The notes under the pieces: generated by a model
The model's input: only the letters and a program-made list of their open reading frames with translations
The model's database searches: none
What the model was told of the DNA's origin: nothing
Shown here: piece after piece, positions 1 to 7,700 of the stretch
How positions within the stretch are numbered: position 1 is the stretch's first letter
How the letters are laid out: each line of letters opens with the position of its first letter
Assembly (NCBI GenBank): GCA_900544605.1
Contig: UQVP01000031.1
Coordinates: 1-10,458, forward strand
Origin: an uncultured Mycoplasmatota bacterium
Lineage (GTDB): Bacteria > Bacillota_I > Bacilli_A > RF39 > UBA660
Length of the DNA: 10,458 bases
Direction: 5' to 3'
Translations under genes and position numbers: made by a program

Positions 1-47
1 AAAGAAATCTAGACTACAAATAAGTCTAGAAACTTTGTGTTTTCTTT
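1..47 (-). terminator. Rho-independent terminator (possibly bidirectional) at the window edge
   Basis: An 8-bp perfect stem (TCTAGACT at 8-15, AGTCTAGA at 23-30) with a 7-nt loop is followed on the minus strand by TTTCTTT (7 down to 1). An AAAGAAA tract at 41-47 can pair with that T-tract, as expected of a bidirectional terminator. It sits about 40 nt past the stop codon of the small ORF at 70-129. It is also the first good terminator downstream of the polA-transporter operon, so readthrough transcripts could end here. The window ends at the last T, so the length of the T-tract and the downstream gene are unknown. If a minus-strand gene follows closely, the hairpin could instead be an attenuator. 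Confidence 0.65.
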
Positions 48-61
48 ATTATTTATTATTA

Positions 62-133
62 TAGTATGATTAAATAACCCCCCCCCAGGTTGGTATTTTT
101 TCTAACTTTTTAGATACTACTTTAATCATACTA
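62..133. repeat. 13-bp perfect inverted repeat enclosing the small ORF
   Basis: TAGTATGATTAAA and TTTAATCATACTA are exact reverse complements at 62-74 and 121-133, separated by 46 bases. In the minus-strand transcript, the right-hand copy contains the ATG of the 19-codon ORF and the left-hand copy contains its TAA stop. The transcript could therefore fold with its start codon paired and its Shine-Dalgarno sequence (145-140) left free. A DNA-level role, such as the ends of a tiny element, is an alternative; no target-site duplication is evident. Confidence 0.6.
70..129 (-). CDS. Predicted 19-residue peptide or leader ORF
   Basis: The ORF reads MIKVVSKKLEKIPTWGGVI and stops with TAA. It is not recognised as any known family. 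Support comes from its setting: a consensus promoter ends about 25 nt upstream, AAAGGA (145-140) lies 10 nt before the ATG, and a hairpin terminator follows about 40 nt after the stop. The first twelve residues are basic (five Lys, one Glu), the tail is PTWGGVI, and there is no signal peptide or membrane segment. The Trp-Gly-Gly codons lie in a run of nine G (C at 78-86 on the plus strand). Losing one G would extend the product to 39 residues, and gaining one would give 23. It could be a signalling or RiPP-like precursor, a regulatory leader peptide for a gene left of the window, or a spurious ORF in a small RNA. Function is unknown. Confidence 0.5.
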   Translation of the reverse strand: MIKVVSKKLEKIPTWGGVI

Positions 134-154
134 CCACTTTCCTTTACTGTATTA

Positions 155-183
155 ATTATACAAATATAAATTATTGTTGTCAA
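155..183 (-). promoter_or_regulatory. Consensus sigma-A-type promoter of the small-ORF unit
   Basis: On the minus strand, TTGACA (183-178) and TATAAT (160-155) both match the housekeeping consensus exactly and are 17 bp apart. A start about 7 nt downstream (~148) would give a leader of roughly 19 nt ending in the AAAGGA ribosome binding site and the ATG at 129. It is the best promoter match in the window. It lies just past the transporter stop codon, so it serves the left-edge unit and not the polA operon. Confidence 0.75.
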
Positions 184-190
184 TAATTTA
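167..190. promoter_or_regulatory. Perfect palindrome overlapping the -35: candidate operator
   Basis: TAAATTATTG (167-176) and CAATAATTTA (181-190) are exact inverted copies around a 4-bp centre. The -35 hexamer (183-178) spans the centre and the right arm. A dimeric regulator bound here would cover the -35, which suggests repression. The arms do not match the layout of Fur, Zur or PerR boxes that I know, so no regulator is assigned. An all-AT palindrome could arise by chance in such a genome, but the exact overlap with a consensus -35 makes it worth listing. As RNA it lacks a U-tract and would be a poor terminator for the preceding transporter gene. Confidence 0.45.
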
Positions 191-220
191 AAATATGAAA
201 TATATAACAATTATTCAAAT

Positions 221-1084
221 TTAATCATCATATGGATTAACATGAATGGTTATATATTTATTTCTTTCATCATATTCTTTTAATTTCTTTTCAATTCGTT
301 CTAAAACATCATGACTCTTTTTAAGACTTAAAACTTTATTCATTCCTACTTCACAAACAATTTTAAAATAATATCCATATTTTATTAAAGTAAGTTCATC
401 AATACACATAACTTCTTTTTCTTCCATTATTATTTTTCTTATATTTTCTAAATATTCTGAATCTATTTCTTGTTCTCCTAAGATAGTACTAACATTTTCT
501 TTTAATACATCAAAACCAACTTTTATAATAAATAGTCCTACCACAATGGTTGCGACTTTATCCGCATATTTAAGCCATTCGATTCTATCTGAAAAGCGCA
601 TTAAAATTGTAGCTATCAAAACGACAACAGAGCTTAAAACGTCCATTGATGACTCGCGTCCACTGGATATCAAAATATTATTTTTATATTCTTTCCCTTT
701 TCTTGTTATATAATGGGCAAGTAAATATTTAGAAAGAATCGTAAACAAACTTACTAAAACTACTAAAATACTAGGAATTACTATTTTATTGTTATATGAA
801 TTATATATTATTGAAAATCCTACAAATAAAATTACTAACCCAATCCCCATGCTTGTTAGATATTCTAATTTACCATGACCAAATGGATGTTTTAAATCAG
901 CTGGTTTCCTACTAAGTAAATTTCCAAATATTGCAAAAACATCTGTAAATAAATCACTAAAAGAATGAATCCCATCTGCTATAAGCGCCGATGACTTACC
1001 TACTATTCCCACTATTATTTTAATAATAGAAAGAAAAGAGTTAACTATCATACTAGTTAACATTACTTTATTTTCTTTTCTCAT
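221..1084 (-). CDS. Cation diffusion facilitator (CDF) family divalent-metal efflux transporter
   Basis: This is a 287-residue inner-membrane transporter of the usual CDF length (COG0053, FieF/YiiP-like), expected to export a divalent metal ion in exchange for protons. About six hydrophobic segments lie between residues 9 and 195, followed by a cytoplasmic ferredoxin-like domain (~205-287) ending HVNPYDD. The family signature is clear: DGIHSFSDLFTD at 37-48 supplies Asp44 and Asp48 of transmembrane metal site A, and HPFGHGKLEY follows at 66-75. In TM5, where zinc/iron members have HxxxD, this protein reads ESSMD (144-148), so the usual His appears replaced by Glu while Asp148 is kept. The metal is therefore uncertain (Zn, Mn, Fe or another). 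The ATG starts three bases after the polA stop with no clear Shine-Dalgarno, which suggests translation coupled to polA in one operon. Confidence 0.93.
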   Translation of the reverse strand: MRKENKVMLTSMIVNSFLSIIKIIVGIVGKSSALIADGIHSFSDLFTDVFAIFGNLLSRKPADLKHPFGHGKLEYLTSMGIGLVILFVGFSIIYNSYNNKIVIPSILVVLVSLFTILSKYLLAHYITRKGKEYKNNILISSGRESSMDVLSSVVVLIATILMRFSDRIEWLKYADKVATIVVGLFIIKVGFDVLKENVSTILGEQEIDSEYLENIRKIIMEEKEVMCIDELTLIKYGYYFKIVCEVGMNKVLSLKKSHDVLERIEKKLKEYDERNKYITIHVNPYDD

Positions 1085-1087
1085 AAA

Positions 1088-3679
1088 CTATTTGGCTTGA
1101 TACCAATCTTCACCACTTTCTATATCAATTTCTAAAGGAACATTGATATTATAATCTGCATCCATAACGCTTTCAATTATTTCACATACTTTTTCTTTTT
1201 CTTCTTTCAAAGTATCAAATATAAGTTCATCATGAACTTGTAAAATCATTTTACTTTTAATATTATTTTCTTTAAATTTTTTATCAACTTCAATCATTGC
1301 TTTTTTTATAATATCTGCACTAGTACCTTGAATTGGTGTATTTAATGCGATTCTTTCTCCAGCACTTCTTATCATATAATTTTTATTATTTAATTCAGGA
1401 ATAATTCTCTTACGATTAAACAAAGTTCTAACATACCCAACTTCTTTTGCTTTAGCAATAGTATCATCCATATATTTTTTTATTCCAGGATATGTTTCTA
1501 AGTAATTATTAATAAATTCTTTAGCTTCTTTTGTAGACACACCAATATTTTCCGATAAACCAAATCCACTTATTCCATAAACAATACCAAAGTTAACAGC
1601 TTTAGCTATTCTTCTCATATTCTTAGTAACCATATCAATTGGTACACCAAATATATCACTAGCTGTTTTACTGTGGATATCTCTTCCTTCTTTAAAAGCT
1701 TGCTTTAATGCTTCTACATTAGCAATTGATGCTAGAATTCTAAGTTCTATTTGTGAATAATCCGCACTTACGATAATTGAATTAGGTGATGGAATAAAGG
1801 CTTTTCTTATTAATTTCCCATATTCATCCCTAACTGGTATGTTTTGTAAATTTGGTTCTATTGAAGATAAGCGTCCCGTCCTAGTTAAAGCTTGGGTATA
1901 AATAGTGTGTACTTTGTTATCTGGCATAATACTATTTATCAAACCTTCAATATACGTTGAGTGTAACTTCGTTAAGTTACGATGTTCAATAATTAAATTT
2001 ATAATTGGATGTTTATCTTTTATCTTTTCTAAGACATCTATAGCTGTAGAATATCCCCTAGTTCCTATCTTACCATGTGGTAAACCAAGTTTTTCAAAAA
2101 GGATATCCCCAAGTTGAAATGGTGATGAAATATTGAATTCTTCCCCAGCAAGATTATAAATATCTTTACTTAAAAGCTCTAATTTTATTTCTATCTCTTT
2201 ACCCATTTCCTCTAAAATACTTTTATCTACATATACCCCATTATATTCCATATCACCCAAAACCGTGATTAAAGGATGTTCTATATCATAATATAAATCT
2301 AGCATTTCTTCATCTTTTAATTTATTTAATAATTCTTCCTTTGTTTCATAAATAAATCTAGCTTTATTAATACAATTCTTAGCAATTTCTACTTCATCAG
2401 GAATATGTAATCTAGTTCCTTTTCCATAAACTTTCTCATAAAATTCTAAATCATGTCCCATTTGATTAGAAAGATAAGCAATATCATCTTTTACATTATA
2501 ATCAAGTAAAGAAGACGCTATCATCGCATCAAAATTTACATTAGTAATATCTATATCATTCCACTTTAAAGCAACATAATCCTTTTTTAAATCATAAGTA
2601 CTTTTTACTGTTTTAGTAAGTAAATCTTTACAATCTTTTAAAATAGCAAATGGAATATATAAGCTAACATCTTTATTATATATTCCCGCTCCAATAATTT
2701 CTGATCTATGATAATTAGTACCTAATATTTCTAAATAAAAGGCACATTCATCTATTTTAGGAACTTCATTTACATTCTTAACAATTGTAACGTTAGTTTC
2801 TCTAACCACCTTTTTTTCTTCTTTTTCTTTTTTTAAAAATGAATAAAATTCTAAATCTTCATATAAATTATTTAACTTCTCACTATCTTTTTCTTTTAAA
2901 ATTACATCATTGATATTTATTTCCATAGGAACATCTCTTACAATTGTTGCTAGATCAAAGCTTTTATAAGCATTTTCTTTATCATCAATTAATTTTTGTT
3001 TTGCTGCTCCTTTTATACTATCTATATTTTCATATATACTATCTAAACTACCATATTTTTGAAGAAGTTTTAAAGCTGTTTTTTCACCTATTCCTTTTAT
3101 TCCTGGAATGTTATCAGAAGAATCGCCCATAAGTGCTTTAAGATCAACGATTCTAATAGGTTCTATACCATAAGCTCTTTTAAAGCTTTCTTCATTATAT
3201 CTAATATAATCTTTTTGTTTTAATAATTTTATATCAACATCAGAAGAAATTAACTGTAATAAATCTTTATCACTACTTACAATGGTACCAATAAATTCAT
3301 CTTCATCATCACAAAATTTAGCGAATGTTCCAATTATATCATCTGCTTCATAATTATCGATTTCATAGTATTTTATTCCCATGTATGTTAATAACTCTTT
3401 AGCAACTGGGAACTGCATTTTTAATTCATCAGGTGTTTCTCCTCTACCACCTTTATAATCTGCATACTTTTCATGTCTAAATGTTTTACCTTTATCAAAA
3501 GCAACTATAATATGCGTAGGTTTTTCTTCATGTAATATTTTATTAATCATATGAGTAAATCCAAATAACGCATTAGTTGGAAATCCTTTACTATTTTTCA
3601 TTAAATTGCCAGTATAAGCAGTTGCATAATAACTTCTAAACAATAAGTTATTACCATCTACTAAAATTATCTTCTTCAT
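1088..3679 (-). CDS. polA: DNA polymerase I
   Basis: An 863-residue repair and Okazaki-fragment-processing polymerase. The N-terminal 5'-3' (flap) nuclease (~1-290) shows its metal ligands in LVDGN, EADD (111-114), SSDKD (135-139) and GDSSDN (185-190), followed by the helix-hairpin-helix IPGIKGIGEKTA. The middle domain (~295-450) is a degenerate proofreading exonuclease: the FDTET motif has become FYLEI (314-318) and only Asp384 remains recognisable, so proofreading is probably absent, as in Bacillus-type PolI. The polymerase domain (~460-863) has motif A VSADYSQIELR (Asp640), motif B RRIAKAVNFGIVYG (689-702, Phe697 at the sugar-discriminating position) and motif C LQVHDE (813-818). The start is fixed by GGTGAT at 3688-3683, four bases before the ATG, and by the canonical MKKIILVDGN beginning. 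It is first in an operon with the metal transporter and divergent from the UV endonuclease, whose nicks it could process. Confidence 0.98.
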   Translation of the reverse strand: MKKIILVDGNNLLFRSYYATAYTGNLMKNSKGFPTNALFGFTHMINKILHEEKPTHIIVAFDKGKTFRHEKYADYKGGRGETPDELKMQFPVAKELLTYMGIKYYEIDNYEADDIIGTFAKFCDDEDEFIGTIVSSDKDLLQLISSDVDIKLLKQKDYIRYNEESFKRAYGIEPIRIVDLKALMGDSSDNIPGIKGIGEKTALKLLQKYGSLDSIYENIDSIKGAAKQKLIDDKENAYKSFDLATIVRDVPMEININDVILKEKDSEKLNNLYEDLEFYSFLKKEKEEKKVVRETNVTIVKNVNEVPKIDECAFYLEILGTNYHRSEIIGAGIYNKDVSLYIPFAILKDCKDLLTKTVKSTYDLKKDYVALKWNDIDITNVNFDAMIASSLLDYNVKDDIAYLSNQMGHDLEFYEKVYGKGTRLHIPDEVEIAKNCINKARFIYETKEELLNKLKDEEMLDLYYDIEHPLITVLGDMEYNGVYVDKSILEEMGKEIEIKLELLSKDIYNLAGEEFNISSPFQLGDILFEKLGLPHGKIGTRGYSTAIDVLEKIKDKHPIINLIIEHRNLTKLHSTYIEGLINSIMPDNKVHTIYTQALTRTGRLSSIEPNLQNIPVRDEYGKLIRKAFIPSPNSIIVSADYSQIELRILASIANVEALKQAFKEGRDIHSKTASDIFGVPIDMVTKNMRRIAKAVNFGIVYGISGFGLSENIGVSTKEAKEFINNYLETYPGIKKYMDDTIAKAKEVGYVRTLFNRKRIIPELNNKNYMIRSAGERIALNTPIQGTSADIIKKAMIEVDKKFKENNIKSKMILQVHDELIFDTLKEEKEKVCEIIESVMDADYNINVPLEIDIESGEDWYQAK

Positions 3680-3682
3680 GTT

Positions 3683-3703
3683 ATCACCATTTTTATTATA
3701 ACA
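3683..3703 (-). promoter_or_regulatory. Extended -10 promoter and RBS of polA
   Basis: On the minus strand, TGTTATAAT (3703-3695) is an extended -10 (TGnTATAAT). The -35 position has only a weak match (ATCTTT). The -10 ends 15 nt before the ATG, so the transcript would begin almost at the GGTGAT ribosome binding site (3688-3683), with an unusually short leader of roughly 9-10 nt. The only other polA signal in this 64-bp gap is its divergent counterpart for the UV endonuclease. Confidence 0.6.
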
Positions 3704-3722
3704 TATTTTTCACATATAAAGA

Positions 3723-3740
3723 TATACTAATACTGGTGAA
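3723..3740 (+). promoter_or_regulatory. Probable -10 and RBS of the UV endonuclease gene
   Basis: TATACT (3723-3728) is a reasonable -10. No good -35 is seen at the right distance (AACATA at 3700-3705). TGGTGA (3734-3739) is the ribosome binding site, four bases before the ATG at 3744. As for polA on the other strand, the -10 lies about 15 nt before the start codon, so the leader would be only about 9 nt. The TGGTGA here and the TCACCA at 3684-3689 form an inverted repeat because the two divergent genes share the same type of ribosome binding site. No LexA-type box is visible in the gap. Confidence 0.45.
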
Positions 3741-3743
3741 ATT

Positions 3744-4688
3744 ATGATTATAAAACTAGGATACGTTTCAATTAGTAAAGCTTTAGATATTACAACATCA
3801 CATACCATTAGTTATACTAATTATTTAAAAGAAAAAGATAAAAAGCAAAAATTAGATGAAATTATAAAAATGAATTTAGAATCTTTAGACAAAATAATAG
3901 ATTATAATATAAAAAATAATATTCATTTTTATAGACTAACATCTAATTTAATACCACTTGCAACAATGAAAGATGTAAATTTCGATTATATTACCAACTA
4001 TAAAGATTTATATAATAAAATAGGAAATAAAATTAATAAATATAAAATGCGCGTTGATATGCACCCAGATCAATTCACTGTTTTAAATAGTACAAAAAAA
4101 GAGGTATTAGAAAACACCTTTGAAATATTAAAATATCATTATAATATTTTGGATGCTCTTAATATCAAAAATAAAAATTTGATTCTTCATGTCGGAAGTA
4201 ATGTTTTTGGAAAAGAGCCATCATTAACAAGATTTATTAATAATTTTAATAAGTTACCGCAAAATATAAAAAACTGTATTATTGTGGAAAATGATGATAA
4301 AATTTTTAATATTAAAGATACTTTATATCTGTGTCAAAAGATAAATAGACCAATGGTTCTAGATTATCATCACCATATTTGTAATAGTGATAATTTAAAT
4401 ATTGATGATTATTATAATCAAATATTTTCAACATGGACTGATATAAATCCTAAAATACATTTTTCTAGTCCTAAAAATAAAACAAAAAAAGATATGAGAA
4501 GTCATCATGACTATATCAATCCAGAAGATTTTATTAATTTTTTAGAATCTATCAAACATTTAAATTTTAATATTGATATTATGTTAGAAGCTAAAGCTAA
4601 AGATGATGCTTTATTTAAATTAGTAAGGCAACTTAAATATATGACTAATTACAAATTCATTGATGAAACTACTTTTGAAGTAAAATAA
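3744..4688 (+). CDS. uvsE: UV damage endonuclease UvsE/UVDE
   Basis: A 314-residue TIM-barrel metalloenzyme (COG4294; Bacillus YwjD is about this length). It nicks DNA 5' of UV photoproducts and some other lesions to start an alternative excision repair pathway. The metal-ligand motifs appear in family order: MHPDQ (His107), LHVGS (His149), VENDD (Glu182), LDYHHH (Asp207 and following His), KIHFS (His239), SHHDY (254-256) and MLEAK (Glu282). Like the family, it is cytosolic with no signal peptide. The start is supported by TGGTGA four bases upstream and by the typical opening beta strand IIKLGYVSIS. It is the only plus-strand gene in the window, divergent from polA and convergent with polC. 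PolA could supply the repair synthesis after its cut. The gene is very A/T rich, like its neighbours, and looks intact. Confidence 0.95.
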   Translation: MIIKLGYVSISKALDITTSHTISYTNYLKEKDKKQKLDEIIKMNLESLDKIIDYNIKNNIHFYRLTSNLIPLATMKDVNFDYITNYKDLYNKIGNKINKYKMRVDMHPDQFTVLNSTKKEVLENTFEILKYHYNILDALNIKNKNLILHVGSNVFGKEPSLTRFINNFNKLPQNIKNCIIVENDDKIFNIKDTLYLCQKINRPMVLDYHHHICNSDNLNIDDYYNQIFSTWTDINPKIHFSSPKNKTKKDMRSHHDYINPEDFINFLESIKHLNFNIDIMLEAKAKDDALFKLVRQLKYMTNYKFIDETTFEVK

Positions 4689-4728
4689 TTTAAAATAATC
4701 ACCAGTAGTCCAAAGTTACTTTTTAAGG

Positions 4729-4752
4729 AAAAAAACCGTAAATTTTTACGGT
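4729..4752 (-). terminator. Rho-independent terminator of polC
   Basis: ACCGTAAA (4735-4742) and TTTACGGT (4745-4752) form an 8-bp stem with a 2-nt spacer, so the usable loop is somewhat larger. It begins one base after the polC stop codon. On the minus strand seven T follow (4735-4729), counting the last stem base. On the plus strand the hairpin follows the UV endonuclease by about 45 bases but lacks a good T-tract. It may act weakly for that gene too; no other terminator is seen for it in the 65-bp gap. Confidence 0.88.
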
Positions 4753-4753
4753 C

Positions 4754-7700
4754 TTAAAATAAACTAAGTTGACTTGATTCATCCATGCCATCTAAGATTC
4801 CCATTGAACGCATTTTTTCAATTAACGTTCCAGAAATCTTTCCACGTTTTTGTAAATCTTCAATACTTAAGAATGTTCCTTTTTCACGTTCTGCAACAAT
4901 ATTATTGGCAACTGTATCACCTAGTCCATCAATAGATGAGAATGGTGGATAAATACTAGTGTCATCTTTTACTCCCCATACTGTTGAGTTACTCTTGTTA
5001 AGATCAATTGGTAAAAATTTAATACCACGTGCTGTTGCTTCTAAACAAACTTTCAAACTTTCAAGTTGTCCCATTTCTTTGTTAGTTGCATCATAACCTT
5101 TATTTTGGATTTCAATTATCTTAGCTTTTATAGCATCATAACCTTTAATCATTACTTCAACATCAACATCAGTAGCTTTAGAAGTTAACCATGAAGCATA
5201 GAAATATACTGGCATATGTACTTTATACCAAGCTATTCTAAACGCACTAATAACATAAGCGGCAGCATGAGCTTTAGGGAACATGTACTTAATCTTTTGA
5301 CAAGAATCAATAAACCAAGGTTCAATACCAGCTTTTTCCATTGTTTCTTTATGTCCTGCCCACGTATCTGGATCTTTACTAGCACGACCTTTACGTACAA
5401 ACTCCATTATTTTGAAGGCTTTTATTGGTGCAACCCCATGATACATAAGATAAACCATAATATCATCACGACATCCAATAACCTCTTTAAATGGAACAAT
5501 ATTATTTTTAATTAATTCTTGAGCATTACCTAACCATACATCTGTACCATGTGAAAGACCAGAAATCTTAATAAGTTCGGCAAATGTCGTTGGTTTAGTT
5601 TCAGCAACCATACTTACTGTAAATGGAGTACCAAATTCAGGTATACCAAGTGTTCCTGTATCATTCATTATTTGTTCTGTTGTAACACCTAAGGCTTTAG
5701 TTGATGTAAAAATACTCATTGTTTCTTTATCATCCATTGGAACTTTCAAAATATCAGTTTTAGTTAAATCTTGAATCATACGAAGTTGAGTCGGATCTGA
5801 ATGCCCTAAGATATCAAGTTTTAATAAATCTTGGTCTATAGCATGATAATCAAAGTGTGTTGTACGCCATGGACTTGTTGGATCATCGGCAGGAAATTGG
5901 AATGGTGTAAAGTCAGATACTTCCATGTAGTCAGGAACAACAACTATTCCTCCTGGATGTTGTCCTGTTGTTCTTTTAACACCAGTACAACCTATAGCTA
6001 ATCTTTCAACTTCCGCTGTTCGCATTGTTATACCTTTATCTTCACAATAACCTTTTACATAACCAAATGCGGTTTTATCAGCAACTGTACCAATTGTACC
6101 AGCACGGTAAACATTATCGACACCAAATAATACTTTGGTATATTCGTGAGCAGATGCTTGGTTTAAATCAGAAAAGTTTAAGTCTATATCTGGTACCTTA
6201 TCAGCATTAAACCCAAGAAATGTAGCAAATGGCATATCTTGACCATCTTTATACATAGCTTCTCCACAATTAGGACATTTTTTATCGGGAAGATCAAATC
6301 CACTTGAATAAGTAGCTCCTAGTGGATTACCATTGTCGTCATTAAAAACACTAGTCTTACAATTTAGACAACGATAATGAGCTGGAAGTGGATTTACTTC
6401 TGTTATTCCCATCATAGTTGCAACAAAGCTTGAACCAACAGAACCACGGGAACCAACTAAATAGCCATCATCATTAGAGTGTTTAACTAAACGTTGAGCA
6501 ATTAAGTATATTGGATCAAATCCACCACCAATAATACCTCCAAGTTCTTTTTTTAGTTTTTTATTTAAAGCTTCATCAGTTAATTCTCCATCTTCTTCTG
6601 TCCATTTATCTTTAAGATAACTAGATAATACTTCTTTTACTTTATCAAAACCTGCAACTATTGTTTCATGTACTTTACCAAATACTTCTTTATTAAATTC
6701 TTCATCACTAATACTAGGATTAGCTTCTTTTATTCTATCACTAAAACACTTATAAACAATATCACCATATAACTCTTTAGCAATACGTTCTTCAATGTTG
6801 TATGGTAAGTTTTCGCCATACCAATCAGCAGCTTTTTCAAATACTAAGTCTGTAACAACACGAGGACAGTCTAAATAAGATTTTCCATCATCACTTTTTA
6901 CACGAGGTGAGAATGGTATTCCATTTGTATCAATAATAACCTCTATTTCTTCAACCATATCCAATATTTTATTAGTATTAGTAACAACTATTTCATACGC
7001 TAAATCTTTATCTAAGAAACTAAAATCACTAAGCATTTCTTCTGTTGTTCTAAAGTGTTGAGATGGAATATTAGTAATATTATTACGAGCAAGTGGATGT
7101 CTTCCTCCTCCAGGTACTTTTTGGTTGACAATTATTTCACGGTAAATTTTATCCTCTCGTGTAAAATGATGTACATCACCCGTGGCAACCATAATCTTAC
7201 CAGCGTCTTTAACAGCATCCACAATTTTTTTGATATGATTTTCAAGTTCAAATTCATCTTTAAAATCACTAGTTTGAATTAAGTGATTATATACTTCTGG
7301 TGGTTGAACCTCAACATAATCATAGAAATTGATGATATTAGTAAGTTCTTGCCCTTCTTTGCTTCTAGCTTCTATAAATACCTCTGATTCATAGCATCCA
7401 CTACCAATAAGCAATCCTTCTCTTAATTCTTCTAACTTACTACGTAAGATACGTGGTGTTTTATAAAGATATACCGTATTAGCTAAAGATATTATCTTAA
7501 ATAAATTTTTTAATCCCTTTTTATTTACAGCAATAGCATTAAAATGATAAGTACGTCCAAATTTATGAATTTCATCTTTAGAAATTAATCTTTCTAAATC
7601 ACTGATTTTTTCATAATTTTGAGCAATTAATTTTTTCATCATCTTATCATAAACAAGTGCTGTTCCTTCCGCATCATAATCAGCACGATGGTGAGCATCT

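Noticed and set aside
167..190. Palindrome as terminator of the polA-transporter operon
   Set aside because: The stem is almost entirely A/T and no U-tract follows on the minus strand. Its overlap with a consensus -35 fits an operator better.
2360..2760. Loss of proofreading residues in PolA as a novel defect
   Set aside because: Degenerate 3'-5' exonuclease domains are normal in Bacillus-type DNA polymerase I, and PolC carries an intact proofreading domain.
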